From Turritopsis dohrnii (Eukaryota; Cnidaria; Hydrozoa; Anthoathecata; Oceaniidae): a DNA stretch of 64,000 bases. The translations under genes were made by a program, and so were the position numbers. Numbering within the stretch: the stretch's first letter is position 1; every line of letters begins with the position of its first letter. Below the pieces are notes generated by a model, which worked only from the letters and a program-made list of their open reading frames with translations, did not search any database and was not told the origin of the DNA. Of this stretch, positions 34,403 to 46,850 are shown piece after piece. The stretch is taken from NCBI GenBank assembly GCA_027922465.2, contig BQMF02000032.1:1054001-1118000 (forward strand). Direction: 5' to 3'.

Positions 34403-36373
34403 CCCTTATCAAAATATAGTATACATCATGTATACTTTTTCTGTACTTTAAGTATACCCTTATCAAAATTGAAGTACCATAAGTATACTTTATGTACACA
34501 TAAAGCATACTTCATTTCTACTTTTAACTGAAGAAGTAGGTTTGAAATATACTTATTCTATACTTGGATAGATGGAAGTACAGAAGAAGTATAACTTGAA
34601 ATTCATACTTCATTTATATTTGTGTTTTGAAGTATAAATGAAGTATACTGATTTTATACTTTTCAGAAAAGCAGAACATTAAAAAAGCATATTGAAGTAC
34701 ATTGGAAGTACATTTTGTTCTTTTAAAAAACAGAAAATCAGGCTATAATATTATTAATAATATTATACTTTTATACTTAAAGTACAGAAAAAGTATACAT
34801 GATGTATACTATATTTTGATAAGGGTACTACAAAGTATAATAGGATTATGGAAGCAAGTATACACGATGTATACTTTCAATGTACTTCAAATATACTTTA
34901 GGAGCATACTTGAAGTAGCATGTATTTTGGACATTTTCATGTATACATAAAGCATACTTCATTGAGAATATATACTTCATGTATACTTCTTTAATTGAAA
35001 ACTCAGATTGAAAACTCAGATGTAGAAAATAAGTATACTTTTGCTGAAGAATACTTTGGGTGAAGTATGTAAGAAGTTTAGTGACAGGGTGCACATGAAG
35101 TAACTCAGAAGCATCAAAATCAATGCTGTGAATGATAACAATTGTTAATTTCAAAAATACCTTATTTAAATATATATTTTGACCTTCTTTTTGAATATTT
35201 TGTAAATGCAATTTTTAAACAGATTTTAACATTTTTTTAAGATTTTTGAAAATTTTCGTTTTACTGGGGAATCCCCTACTCCATAACATAATAATAAAAC
35301 ACTTAATTCTATACTATTCTTTTTAATTAACTAGGGAATTAATTCCTGGGAGTATTCTAATTTTAGAATTCTTATTCATGTGAAATTGATACACATGGGA
35401 TTTGAAGTTCCAATATAAAAAAACACTGTTATAATAAAGACAGTCATAAAATTATTAATAAAATCAGACAGTTTTTCGAATACCGTAATGCTTCGATTAG
35501 ACGCCCGGGGCTTTTATTAAATTTTTTGAATTTTTAGGGGGCGTCTATTCGAGGGGGGCGTCTATTGAATTTTTGTGAAACTCTTCTTTTTCGTAAATAT
35601 AAAAAATATACAAAATTAATCTTCAAGATCATCGTCAATAAAGACAAAGTTTCCAACTGTTAGTTTAAAATTTAAAAAGAAAGGCATCTATCGTAAATTT
35701 CCATATTTTTATACAAAATGAAAACATTGAGGCTGAAACAATGCAATGTAGTAGTTCTACATGCCTTAATTAGTGTGTCTCTAGAGAGGGGTGTCTATTC
35801 GAGGGGGGTGTCTAATAGAGGGGGGCGCTTATCTAAAAATCTCCTGAAAAGGGGGGGGGGGGGGGGGGGCGTCTATTCGCGGGGGGCGTTTAAAAGAAGG
35901 GGGCGTTTAATCGATGCATTATGGTAAGTCACTTTCATCATCTTTAGAAATACTAGAATTGTCTTTTTAAGCTTTCTCTTTACTTTTTTCTTAAAGCCTG
36001 CACAGTATATTCCTAAGCATTCATTTGTAGCATTTCATAATTAATAATACATACTTCTAATGTACTTCAAACTTGAATTTTATTTTAGCGTGATTTTCTG
36101 TTTTTTAAAAGAACAAAATGTACTTCCAATGTACTTCAATATGCTTTTTTTTAATGTTCTGCTTTTCTGAAGTATAAAATCAGTATACTTCATTTATACT
36201 TCAAGACAGAAGTATAAATGAAGTATGAATTTAAAGTTATACTTCTTCTGTACTTCCATCTCAGAAGTATAGAATAAGTATATTTCAAACCTACTTCTTC
36301 AGTTAAAAGTAGAAATGAAGTATGCTTTACGTGTACATAAAGTATACTTATGGTACTTCAATTTTGATAAGGG
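34403..36373. mobile_element. TATACTT-rich element(s) with long inverted repeats
   Basis: From 34457 (CCCTTATCAAAATTGAAGTA) about 290 bases recur inverted at about 36085-36373, ending in the complement of the same CCCTTATCAAAATT. A second pair of ends, CCCTTATCAAAATATAGTAT at 34403 and its inverse ending at 34825, overlaps the first. Two related elements are therefore interlocked. No coding sequence is seen. A CCGTAATGC-type MITE (35483-35924) sits in the middle. Confidence 0.75.
35483..35924. mobile_element. MITE with GACGCCC ends and TA duplication
   Basis: Ends CCGTAATGCTTCGATTAGAC and CCATAATGCATCGATTAAAC (right, inverted) are flanked by TA at 35481-35482 and 35925-35926. Subterminal GGGGGCGTCTATTCGAGG motifs recur. 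A 20-base G-run lies at about 35850-35869. A similar family member is at 50965-51472. Confidence 0.8.
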
Positions 36374-36444
36374 CTTGGCTTAGCCATTTCTCTCATATAT
36401 CAAAAATCTGTTATAACATCTTGGAATATAATAATCTTCCTTAA

Positions 36445-36747
36445 GGGAAGAAAATTTCGCGGGAAGAAAATTTTGTGGAATTCGAAATTAATTATAGGAA
36501 AACAACAAAAAGATTAAAATGACTGTAACTGTTCATAGAAACCATACGCCAAGGAAAACAAATGCCAAACTTGTAATCGTAAATGTGTCAGAATCAAATT
36601 AATACTTTCAAACGATTTTCTTTGAATGAAGGTAAGATTGGATACTGATATAAAATATTGTTCTTCACCAACCCAGAACATGATGATTTAAAACCATGAG
36701 ATTCATTTCTTCAATCGCATATGTATATTGTTTTTATTTGTCTTCCC
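36445..36747. mobile_element. Short TTAA-type MITE
   Basis: The left end TTAA then GGGAAGAAAATTTCGCGGGA resembles the 7661-8384 element. The right end is CTTCCC followed by TAAA, a one-base variant of TTAA. There is no coding content. Confidence 0.5.
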
Positions 36748-37484
36748 TAAAGGAAAAGTAAAAGTAAACCCATAATAAACCCAATTCATACTATGATGTT
36801 GTAAGAAAAACAAAGCAAACAAAAAAAAAGTGCATAAGAGCGTACTTACCCTAAAAATAATAGTAATTTTCATTAATGACTTTGTTGTCTTGAAATTACT
36901 TTACTCTTGTGTGTATCATCAATTGCCTTTCAAAATAGGAAGTGAAAACTTGCTGGCAATTGAAAGTTGCTATTGTTTCTTGATCTTGAGAACCAATCAA
37001 AAAATTCGAAATGATCAAAACATGCACTGTAAGGGTTTCTCCTTATACAAATTGTAGAAAAGTAATGTTGCTTTTTCCATGGTCTGACGTACTGTCGTGA
37101 AGAAGTGACCACAAAAACGAACCAAAACTTTCACTCTCTAAAATAAAAATTGGATGCTCACTCGCTATTAGTATATAGATTAACATGGCTGTTATTTATC
37201 AGTGTGCTATACATAAATTTAATACAGAATATTGTGTTTTTTTTTTTGTAGTCAATATCCATTCTTTTCATCAATACTTGAGCACTCATCAGTCAATACT
37301 CAATTATATATTTGCATTGGAAGGCCTTGGTTGTGTATCTCAAACAGTTAGTACTTTGTGTAATAAATATAGTTAATATATGCACTTTAAACAAGAATAT
37401 CATCATTAATGGATTTTGTCAAACATCAAATTTGTTTCATGGCTTTCATTTTTTGATCAACTTTTAGGTTAATTGACCCTCACC
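36748..37484. other. 5' flank of the cupin-like gene
   Basis: No recognised feature. TTTTAG at 37463-37468 could be an acceptor for a 5' untranslated exon. Confidence 0.35.
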
Positions 37485-39718
37485 ATGGTAAACGATAATC
37501 AAGAAGAAGAAGTATTTTGCCCAAAAGTGGAGCCAATAAACAATAACCTAAAAGAACTGTCATATGAAGAGAGAGTGAGGCATATAAAGGATGAAGCACA
37601 AAGTCTTTACGCATTTTGCTTAACTAAAGGTTTCACTCAGATGGAAATACATTCATGTGTTTCTAAATTACGAGGACCAGAAAAATCGAAAATGTCGAAG
37701 GCCTTACAAGATACTTCTCGTTCTTTGCTGTACCTTTCAGTTTTTGTGGCTGTAGCTGCTTATGCTTGGGCATCACCCAAGGCATACAATTTAGTTGTAG
37801 TCCATGCTAAGATTGCTTCTATCAAGGTATATAATAGTTTTTTCCCTTTTTTTACAGTATAAGATTTCATTTGTTTTGCATTCTAGCATTGACTGGTGGC
37901 CTTATGTCAGAGTGTACCCCCTCTCGAGGGAAAGGTCAAAGGTTCACTCTTGATTGAGTCTTGCCAGTCGCTAAAAGCAGTGTGAATCAATCAACTCAAC
38001 TTGGCACTCAAATTGCCCGTAGGATTGATATCCAAGGGGCTGCTATATTAAGGGGCTGAAGTAATACTGTGCTGTCTGTAGCTCAAATAGTGGCATTAAA
38101 TATCTATCAAGAAATAAAGAGGTGATTTTGGGTAAACATGAAAAAAATAATAAAAATACATAATTAAAAAAGACCATTGGTGTTTTTTCCCTTGCATTTT
38201 TTTAGTTTGTTCTGCCATACTGGGATTGGACAAAGTTATACACCGAAGACTGCTTTATCCCCAATTATTATCTACCTGAGGCAACTCAAAAAATTGATAA
38301 GGCATTCTGTTCATACTGCACTAACGTGGTGAAATATGGTAATAATGTCATAGATCGTTTGAATAGCACTAATGGTGATGAAATTACTACTCACTATATC
38401 CAGAATGGACAGCCTGTGATAGTGATTGATGGTACAAAAAATTGGCAATCAAAGAAGGCATTGACAATGGATGAATTAGCTAGGGTGAGAGTTTTGTAAT
38501 CTATTACTTCTATACATTACAAAACTCAGCAGGGAAGTGTTTTCTTTCCCTCATTTTCTGAATAGTATAAACACATTTTTTACCTAGAAAATGCTTCCTC
38601 ATACTCTAATTTGCTCTAAGTTGCTTTCCATATTTTCAAATCAGCTGTTTTCCATGACTTATAGCTTTACCAAACAGATAATCTTCTTTCATCTTCAATG
38701 GGAAGTTGCTATTACTCTACTAATGTTGGATTCAATGAAACGTTTTATGACTTTGTAACAGCTTATGTGGATGGAAAATTACCAGATAAATGGCATGCTA
38801 ATTGGTAAATTTCATTCAACTTTCGTTTTGTTTTATTTCTATAAACATTTTACATATTTGGTTTAAGTGAAACTGGACTGTTCGCTGTCCTCCATAGATA
38901 GTTTAGTTGGCTAATCTTATTTTTCAAAATTTTTAGGATAAATTGTGATTCTAAGTCAGCCAAAATATTACGAAAATACTATGCAAGACCCTACTTTTTG
39001 CCTGGGATGGCCCAGGCTGGTGAAGAAAACGGTATCATTGTTGCTAGAGGAGATCAAGACAACGAACATTTTAATGTATGGATTCTTTTTGTTATTATGC
39101 TGTGTCTTACCGAACTGTTCCAAGTCTGATGTGTTTTGTTTTGGATGGTTTTTTGTTTTCTTTCAGGTCTCATTTTCAGGAGGGATGTCAGGACATTGGA
39201 TTACTGTCGTCAGTGGTGCAGTACATATAAAACTTTCACCACATTCTGACTGCATTGAAAAATTTGACTGTAAAATTGCAGAATTAACGTTATATCCTGG
39301 AGAAACAGGTTTGTGGTAATTGTCGAAAATGTTTGACATTTTGTGTCATGCTCGTATTATAAATTTCCCTATTTTAATGTTCTAATGAGACACTCGTACT
39401 GCTGACATCAGCATTCTGCAGCCCTCAATTCTGGAATCTTTACGTAATTCCGCTGGAAAATCAATTCAAAATTGATCTTTCACGGCAGAAAAAAACATGG
39501 CAAAAATAGGCTGGATTTTATTTCATGGCTACTGGGCATTATATTATAACAGTTCATTAACTAAGAGATTATTTTATTTAACTGCCTTATTGTTATTGCT
39601 TCCCTCCCTTTCTTTTATAGTACTTTTCACTGAAAATGATTGGCAATTGCAATATTCTGTAACAGATAGTGGGATGACACTGGCCATTACTTCCTCTGTA
39701 ATTTGGGATGAAATGTGA
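37485..39718 (+). CDS. Membrane-anchored JmjC/cupin-like protein
   Basis: Six exons with canonical splice sites (37485-37826, 38206-38484, 38665-38804, 38937-39075, 39167-39308, 39621-39718) join in frame to 379 residues. An N-terminal helical region with many charged residues precedes one hydrophobic segment (about residues 81-97, SLLYLSVFVAVAAYAWASP), so a type II membrane protein is likely. The rest resembles invertebrate JmjC/cupin_8 proteins: YIQNGQPVIVIDGTKNW, ARLYQTDNLLSSSMGS, KILRKYYARPYFLPGM, WITVVSGAVHIKLSP and LTLYPGETVLFTENDW. In active relatives the iron ligands are HxD and a distal His. Here the first site reads HFN (residues 298-300) and the distal His position is Leu/Gln (NDWQLQ), so oxygenase activity is doubtful. 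The ATG at 37485 is the first in frame after the likely acceptor. Confidence 0.75.
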
Positions 39719-40119
39719 TCGCTTCAATTAAAGATATGTGGTTCACAAAAGTATTGAACTTTTCATGTTTGCCAAATCGTTGTATGTATTTCAACTGAAC
39801 TTTCAAAGGTTTCTTTCAATTGAGTTTTTAGTATTTGAACTCCTATTAGGCTTTGATTCTATCTGTGGAAATAATATTGTAATATTGTTATATTCACTTT
39901 CCAAACTGTGCATTCCATTTTTCGAATTATTCTCTTTTTGTGCGACGTGTTCTGTGCTGTGTGATATTTGCGTAATTAACTTGGCTTATTTACAATTATA
40001 TAAAGCTACAGAATTTTTCATTAAATAATGAAGTTGTGGTTTTATATGCTGTGTATCATTCCAACAAACAACCACTACCTGACAAATTTCAAGGAGAAAA
40101 AAGTTACTTTTTTGCTTTG
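39719..40119. other. 3' flank of the cupin-like gene
   Basis: AT-rich with no recognised gene. Confidence 0.35.
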
Positions 40120-40921
40120 GTCTGTCAGCTAGTGGTGTCAACCTTGACTGCCAATTGAACAAACTAGGACCTATGCCATGTTGAAGGTATATATCTGAAG
40201 TTTCAAAAACATACTATTAGCAATTTTCAAATTTCTCCAGGCTGTGTATTTTACAGACCAGAATGAAAAGACTTGCTTTTAGGAATTATTTCTATATTAT
40301 ATTAACGATGATTATTTTACATTCACTTGAGGAATGGTGTATTATTATTTTAAGACCTGTTCTATTTATATTTAATTCGGAATAAGAAGTTTACAAATTT
40401 TCAGAAAATGACGTTTCATTTTGAGTGAGTTGTATATAGCTCTACTAATTTTCTTCATGTCTTATTTGGTCTCCAACTTGCCAAATGCAAATTAGCTCAA
40501 ATTTTGTGCACATGCCATATGCTAATTATAATCCAGAAAAAAATTCCGGAAACCGAATCTACAAATTTTTTTGTAAGAAACAAAAGATGTTTGTTATAAA
40601 AGGAACATGAAAATTTCTTATTTTTCGCTGACGTCAGCACGCAAAGTATTTTTTTTCAAGTTTTGTTTTGGTTTCTCAATTCCTCACACTTTGCTCAAGC
40701 TCTGTATACGAAATTCAAAGAATATATCTTCAATTGACATAGAATTACGGCTGTTTTTCTTGAAAACATAGATACTTTTCGTTCTGGTTTGTAAAATACA
40801 CACCCTGAAGAAATTTGAAAATTGCTAACATCGTTTTTTGAAACTTCAGATATATACCTTCAACATGGCATAGGCTCCAATTTGTTCAAAGTCGAGGTCG
40901 ACCCCCACTAGCTGACAGACT
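40120..40921. mobile_element. MITE with about 140-bp inverted repeats
   Basis: The left segment (GTCTGTCAGCTAGTGG, GCCATGTTGAAGGTATATAT, TGAAGTTTCAAAAA, TATTTTACA) is repeated inverted at about 40775-40921 with around 85-90% identity by eye. The interior is non-coding. Target duplication not resolved. Confidence 0.75.
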
Positions 40922-41877
40922 ACTTCTTTAAGTTTCTTCTTAAAGCTTTGGAACTCAAATTAAATTTATCTAGTTGAAAAAGTAGAAGTAGAATTGTGAG
41001 TAAATAGTTTATGATCCTTAACTATCTGCTGGTGTCAATTTCTACAATTTCTGTTTTTCTACAATGATTTCAATAATTTTGTTTTATTGATAAGCATGGC
41101 AATCCCTGATAACTTTTATTCCTTCTGTTGTGCTGGCATTTAGCGTACAGAAAACGCTCTGAAAGATTGAGGAAAATGGAGTGTATAATACAGTATAATT
41201 GAATACAATTTTAACGATCAAAATTCTAGTCTTGATAACGTAGCAAAGGGGCGGCTGCTTTTCTGTTCACTGTTTTTCGATAACAGTTGAAGTTACCATT
41301 ACATTAATACGGTGAAAACACTTGTAAAAACATTTGAACAAATGAGGCAAAGCCTGATGATCGATAAGTATTTTTGGTATTTTGCTGCGTAACCTGTAGA
41401 ACAATTTGAGCACAGAGAACTTAGAGCTTTTTTTACTTCAATGTTAGTATTTTGTTGAAGACGAAAGGAGTTTGGTGTATCTGTGAAGTTTTTGATAGTT
41501 TCTTTGCTTATTGAGTTAAGATTTGCATTCTTTGCAATTATTATTATAGCATTATCTTTGAAGAAGTGTTTATATCGCCAAGGTCAGATGAAGTGTATTG
41601 CTCATGACCTTTTTGCTATTGAGAAGCTTCTTTAGAAATTTTGATTTGGTTTTTTCGTATGTAATTTTATAGAAAATTATGAGTGTGCCTAAGATTTGAT
41701 TTGTTTTTTTCTGATGGTCCGGACCAACTTACACAATTGATTGCGTCCAGTTTCACGATGTTCAACGGCCGCGTTACTTTTAATCGTCTCAATGTTGCAT
41801 GTCTGTTGATACAATCCAGGATGTTTCTGATTTATAAATCGATTTTATTAAACACTTCATCAATTACATAGGCTATA
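40922..41877. other. Non-coding stretch, nothing recognised
   Basis: No motif-bearing ORF or repeat seen. Confidence 0.3.
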
Positions 41878-42450
41878 TTAAAGGGTAGTGTGCTCAAGTA
41901 TGAGTTCATCGATGGACAAGGTTCTTTTATCGTGAATAAGTTTATCTTGGCTGAAGTATCTGAAGCTTTTTTGCTGAAGTGTTGCTTGTTGTAATTGCTG
42001 AAGTGTTGCTTGTTGTAATTGCTGAAGTGTTAAACCTATCAAATTATTATTTAATGAATAAAGTCGACTCGCAGTTGTAGATTTCAGTAAATCGAAGTCT
42101 GCAGTGATGATTATTTCATGTTTCAGTATGATCTGAGACAGATCTGAGACACTATCGAACTTTTGAAGCCATGTCATCTTATCAGTAGAATTGCTACTTG
42201 GTTGATATACCGTTTCTGTCAGAATATTGGATCGTTTACTCTCGCATTTTGATTTCGATCCAGGCATTTTCAATAGCATTGTCAAAACATTGAGATCTTC
42301 CCGGTCTTTGCAATTGATACTAGACTTGACATAATAACCAATTCGGCCTCCTTTAACTACATCGCGGCTGTGAAAACCATAGATGTATCCAGGAAGTTCC
42401 ACATATTTCAAGACATTTTCTTTTAGCCAAGTTTCAGAAAAAAGACACTC
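41878..42450 (-). pseudogene. LINE apurinic-endonuclease domain fragment
   Basis: The minus strand encodes SETWLKENVLKYVELPGYIY, GFHSRDVVKGGRIGYYVKSS and HEIIITADFDLLKS, the endonuclease (EEP-type) blocks of non-LTR retrotransposons. A duplicated QLQQATLQQ stretch and small internal repeats suggest decay. It could belong to the same LINE family as the reverse transcriptase scraps. Confidence 0.8.
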
Positions 42451-44098
42451 ACTATCCTATAATAATTCTACGAAGATAATGTATCATCAGATGATATACC
42501 TCAATCTTCTGATGAGAATTTAATGAAGACAATTTTCCGGTAGATTTGAACCTATTCAATCAGCATTTATCATATCTGTATTCCATCCTTCTGTTGTTTG
42601 TTTACAACCGTCAAGCGCTGAATCTTTCAAAGACCATACTTCAATTGAACTGGGCATGTCGAGAATACCCACTCGAAAAATGTAGAGTTTTCAGCATTGT
42701 CTTTTCGACTTTGAGGAACCAGAACTGCAACTTAGTAGCTAGGTGGAACTGTCATTTACAGAATTTGAAGCAAATGACGGTTTTCAAACTGGTCCTTATT
42801 TATATTTGTAATGTGTAATGGAATAAAAATAGGGACGCAACAGCTAGTTAAACCTGACTATTAAAGTTTAGTGGTATACTCCAGCAACCATTCTGTAATA
42901 GTTGCCTCCTCTCCGCCCACCGAACTCCAACAGGGTGTTGACTTGCCGCTACATATAACAACTCCCTAACTTGCTTGGAGAATAGCTTAAGGTGCATATG
43001 CTGCTTATGAATCTGTTTTATTTGTTGGTCTTGCTTACTAACCTAAATATTGTCTTTCCATTTAATGATTTTTGCAGTTTCTTATAATGTATATCTTTGT
43101 GTAGAAAGCTCATTAATTCCTGATTTCTGATTGTTCTCTTAGTAGATGAAAACGCTCTTAAACATAGACACTTAATAAGATCGTAAAAGTAGAGTAGCAA
43201 GCCGTCTGTCAATGAAACTCTTCATCTGCTCTTCCCCTTTAATCTCAGTCACCATCATTCTCAATTTTTATTTGTGATGAGCCTGATGCTAATGACAATG
43301 ATTCCGGTAATCAGTTAGGGCTACAGATCTTATTATCTATTATAATAAAAGTATAATTCATCATAATTTGCTTGATTCCTGAAATTTCTTATTATTCACT
43401 CAAAATTATATTTCACCCCCTATTTTACCCCCTGGTGCCTCCATATAGCCTATTGCCTTTATCATATTAATCCAATCATTTTTTACATTTGTAAGAGTTT
43501 TCTAGTGTGTTATTAATAATAAACCAGAAAAAGTGTCTTTTCGTCAAAAAATAGCAATTTTACACCCTGAAAACCTATTTTTCAGCACAATAACATATAA
43601 ACTTAGTTCAATTATGCTTTAATTCTGGTAGTACCTATGCGATTTAATATATCATCTACCTTAAATGTGACATTTTATTGTTTGGTTGATTTTTTTTGTA
43701 AAGAATATGCATAAAATAGTTAAAAAATACTGATTTTTCCCTATTTTCTCCTAACCAAACCCCCTGAAAAAGATTTTTCGAATTGTTTTTATTACAAACT
43801 AATTTTTAACATATCTTCAGCATACCTACCAAGTTTCAAGTTGTTTAGATCACTGTCAATGAATGACTGATCATATATCCCTGTAAATGCTATTTTCCTT
43901 AAGGAACCCTTATAAACGCCTAAAGTACCTTAGCCCCCAGATTCTATGTAAAAGCTACCGATTTGACCGGGTTATCATACCTTTCCTAAAAGTAGAGACT
44001 CTATACATAACAAAAAACTAAGTTTCCCTTTTTCCTAAAATTGAGCCCAAATATCGTTCTAGCTCATGGGCATATCTAAATTTTTGTTTTCATTTCAG
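42451..44098. other. Non-coding stretch upstream of the BTB gene
   Basis: No recognised feature. It ends at acceptor TTTTCATTTCAG (44098), which opens the exon with the BTB start codon. Confidence 0.4.
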
Positions 44099-44137
44099 TT
44101 TACGTTCATTAAAGATAATAAATATTACTATGCAGAT

Positions 44138-45602
44138 ATGGCAGACAGCAAGACGAGTAAATACAAGTTTCTGAACGAAGAATCCTCCTCCACTGTATCT
44201 GATGTCACTCATGCGGATAGGCTGTTGCAATTTCTTCACAAATGTTATCTGAGAGGACACTGTTGTGATGTCATAGTTCAAGTTGATGAGAAATGCTTCA
44301 AGACACATCGCTTTGTTTTGGCCATGATATCAGATTACTTTCGAGGGTACTTTCGACATGATGGCATGGAAGAAGAAACGATAAGATTATCAATGGTAAA
44401 TGCAGAAATTTTCGATAGTATTCTCAAATTTGCTTATACTGGAAAGGTAGATCTTGAAACAAAGGATTTGGAAGAATTACTTATTGGTGCAGATATGTTA
44501 GGTGTGTCCTCTGTGAAGGACATTTGTGAATTTCGTTTAAGACGGATTGTTTCCAAAGAAACATGCTTTCGATTGTTAGTTTTAGCAGATACATACTCGT
44601 TACCTACTCTGTTTACAGACGTTAAATGGTTTTGGTGCAATAACTTCAAGTGTCTTTCTGATTCAAAGGAATTTTTAGATCTTCCACCGCTCACATTTCT
44701 AAAAGTGCTGGCTGACGATAAACTAGTATTACGTAAAAAAGCTTCAGATAAACAACTGATGCGATCTTATGAACGTGAAAAAATTCTTTATGAATACACT
44801 TTGAAGTACATAGATGAAAATTTGAACACAGTAGACTTTGATGTGTTGTTAAACTTGTTGAAAGCTGTCAAATTATTTGAGTTGACGAAAGAACATCTTG
44901 ACAAAATATTGAAAAAATACAAAAAGTTGATGAACATTGAAGAAATTAAAGATATATTTACTTTGGCTGAACAGTCATCGGTGTAACAAAGTGGAAAATG
45001 GTGAACTTCCTTCTTATTGGCTGACGTCTAGAATTCCAAACGTTTTTAGAGTAATGGAGTCTGAAGCATATGGTTCAGGAATGGGTATGGAAGAGTGTGG
45101 GAGTTTTGATTCTAGAGAAGTAGATCCCTACACAAGAATAACGCAAATCAAATTGTGGATACGAACTTGGGATGGCAGAGCTGTATTGGGAAGAATTAAG
45201 ATAACTTATGAAGACGGCAGTGTGGTTGACTCAGGAACCAGACCACATCATTCTGAAATACAAAGGTAGCAATTAAGTGTGTTGATATTTTTGTTGGCGA
45301 AAACTCGTAAGAAAATTGTTTGGTTTTCTTTTCTTAGCACTCATGAATATCAAGTAGATCTGCATGATGGGGAGGTTATCACAAAGGTGAAACTGTATTC
45401 TGGTTGGTTGATTGATAATCTGAAGTTTACCACAAATACAAGTCGTCTATTTGGTCCGTATGGTGGTGATGGAGGAGGAGCTCGTATCGCTACTGCACCA
45501 GTGGCTAATTCGTATTTGCAAGGTCTTCGTGGCAATGTGACAGTTTCTCAAGGAGAGGTAGCTGTCATGAATTTAGTTTGGAAATGGATTAAGTTTGATT
45601 GA
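44138..45602 (+). CDS. BTB-BACK protein with C-terminal jacalin-like lectin domain
   Basis: The exon starts at 44099 after a good acceptor; the ATG at 44138 (MADSKTSKYKFLNEE) is the likely start. The BTB domain (about residues 28-140) includes RGHCCDVIVQVDEKCFKTHR and ILKFAYTGKVDL. A BACK-like helical region (about 145-275) includes VSKETCFRLLVLADTYSLP. These domains usually recruit substrates to Cullin-3. Instead of kelch repeats, about 175 residues of jacalin fold follow: EECGSFDSREV, RITQIKLWI, GRIKITYEDGSVVDSG, then across a 72-bp intron (45266-45337) DNLKFTTN, FGPYGGDGGGA and LQGLRGNVT. The frame slips by one base near 44975-44985 between BACK and jacalin parts (AEQSSV stop against CNKVENGELPSYW), so either one base is wrong or there are two genes. 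A polyA signal AATAAA is near 45667. Confidence 0.8.
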
Positions 45603-46129
45603 CTGGAAGGATTTGCTTTCGTTCATTTTCCACGTAAATTAGCTATAATTGTTTTCATAATGATATAATAAAACTTAAAAAAGACTTTCTTGTCAAACTG
45701 AAAAAAACTATTGATGGCATCAGTTAATTTTGTTTTAGTCCCTAAAAATAATTTGTATCCTATGCACACTGTCGAAAAGACATTTTAAATCAATTCAGGT
45801 ATCCTTAAGTGTATTGAATACGTAATTGAACATATTTGTAAATAGATGCGATCTCTTAAATCAGTTTATATTATGGTATTTTCATCTTTTCTTTAAGCTG
45901 GTGAATTGACTTTATCCTCCATTATACTTGAATTTGAGCCTCAAGTCTGGCTTACCGTAAATGCTTTAATGCCTTACAGTTAAGACTACTTGTTAAAAAT
46001 GTACTTGTGACCTATCTCCAATTTTCTAGCATGGTACCGAAGATCTGAAGTCACCTATTTACTTTCTGATTGATTTTGGAAATGCGTAAAAAGTCTTTAC
46101 CCCTGAGATTCTTCCTTTGAAAACTCGAG
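45603..46129. other. 3' flank of the BTB-jacalin gene
   Basis: AATAAA at about 45667, otherwise nothing recognised. Confidence 0.4.
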
Positions 46130-46440
46130 CGATTCTTTTACCCTTCCTGAATTCACTCTCGGAATTCATGCAAGAGGTCGGGGTTCAATTCCCCTTGGCG
46201 GCGATTCACTATGCGTAAGTGAATGTACCATAGCGCCGAATTGACCCATGCCATGTGATGGAAATTGGGTAGACGATATATCGGGTGTTGCAGGAGGTCT
46301 TCCAGACCCTTGACTGGGTTCGTGTCACTCATGTGAGTGTCAAATACTTCTGAGCCTCCAAAGCTGTGGCCCCACCTGGAAAGCAGATGCAATAGCAACT
46401 GAGTGTGGCCAGCCACGTAAAACTATGCCAAATAAATAGA
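46130..46440 (+). repeat. Probable tRNA-derived SINE
   Basis: GGTCGGGGTTCAATTCCCC (about 46178-46196) is a convincing pol III B box within a T-arm-like stem. It is followed by about 230 bases of unrelated body and an AAATAAATAGATAAG tail. An A box is not clear, so the 5' end may be truncated. There is no target duplication I can confirm. Confidence 0.55.
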
Positions 46441-46850
46441 TAAGAACATATTATTTGCTCTGATCGAACAGCATTTAGTGCTTAAGTATTATTTATGTAT
46501 CCATCCTTTTTTAGTGTTAGAGTTTTTTCTATGTGACAAATACCAATGGTGTTTCAATGGAAAACCTTTTATGAGTTTTCTGCAAATTTTGATAGAAACA
46601 GAACAGCATATGGTGGGGCTATTTTTGTTCTTATATAGCAGTGCCTTTCGCCTGTTTCAAGATCTTGCTGTTATCGTTTAATCAAGACACGAGTCCAAGG
46701 CGTGTTTGCATCCAAACCGTTAGTGTCAGATATTTGGGTATAAGCCAATATATAAAAATAAAAGAACCTCTTAGTTCTCACTCAGATAATACTGTAGAAA
46801 TGAGCTTCAGAAATACATTTCTTTCATTTTGGTTATTAACAGTTCATAAT

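Noticed and set aside
46178..46196. tRNA gene
   Set aside because: Only the T-arm/B-box region is tRNA-like; there is no acceptor or anticodon stem, so a SINE is more likely. The same applies at 59143-59400.
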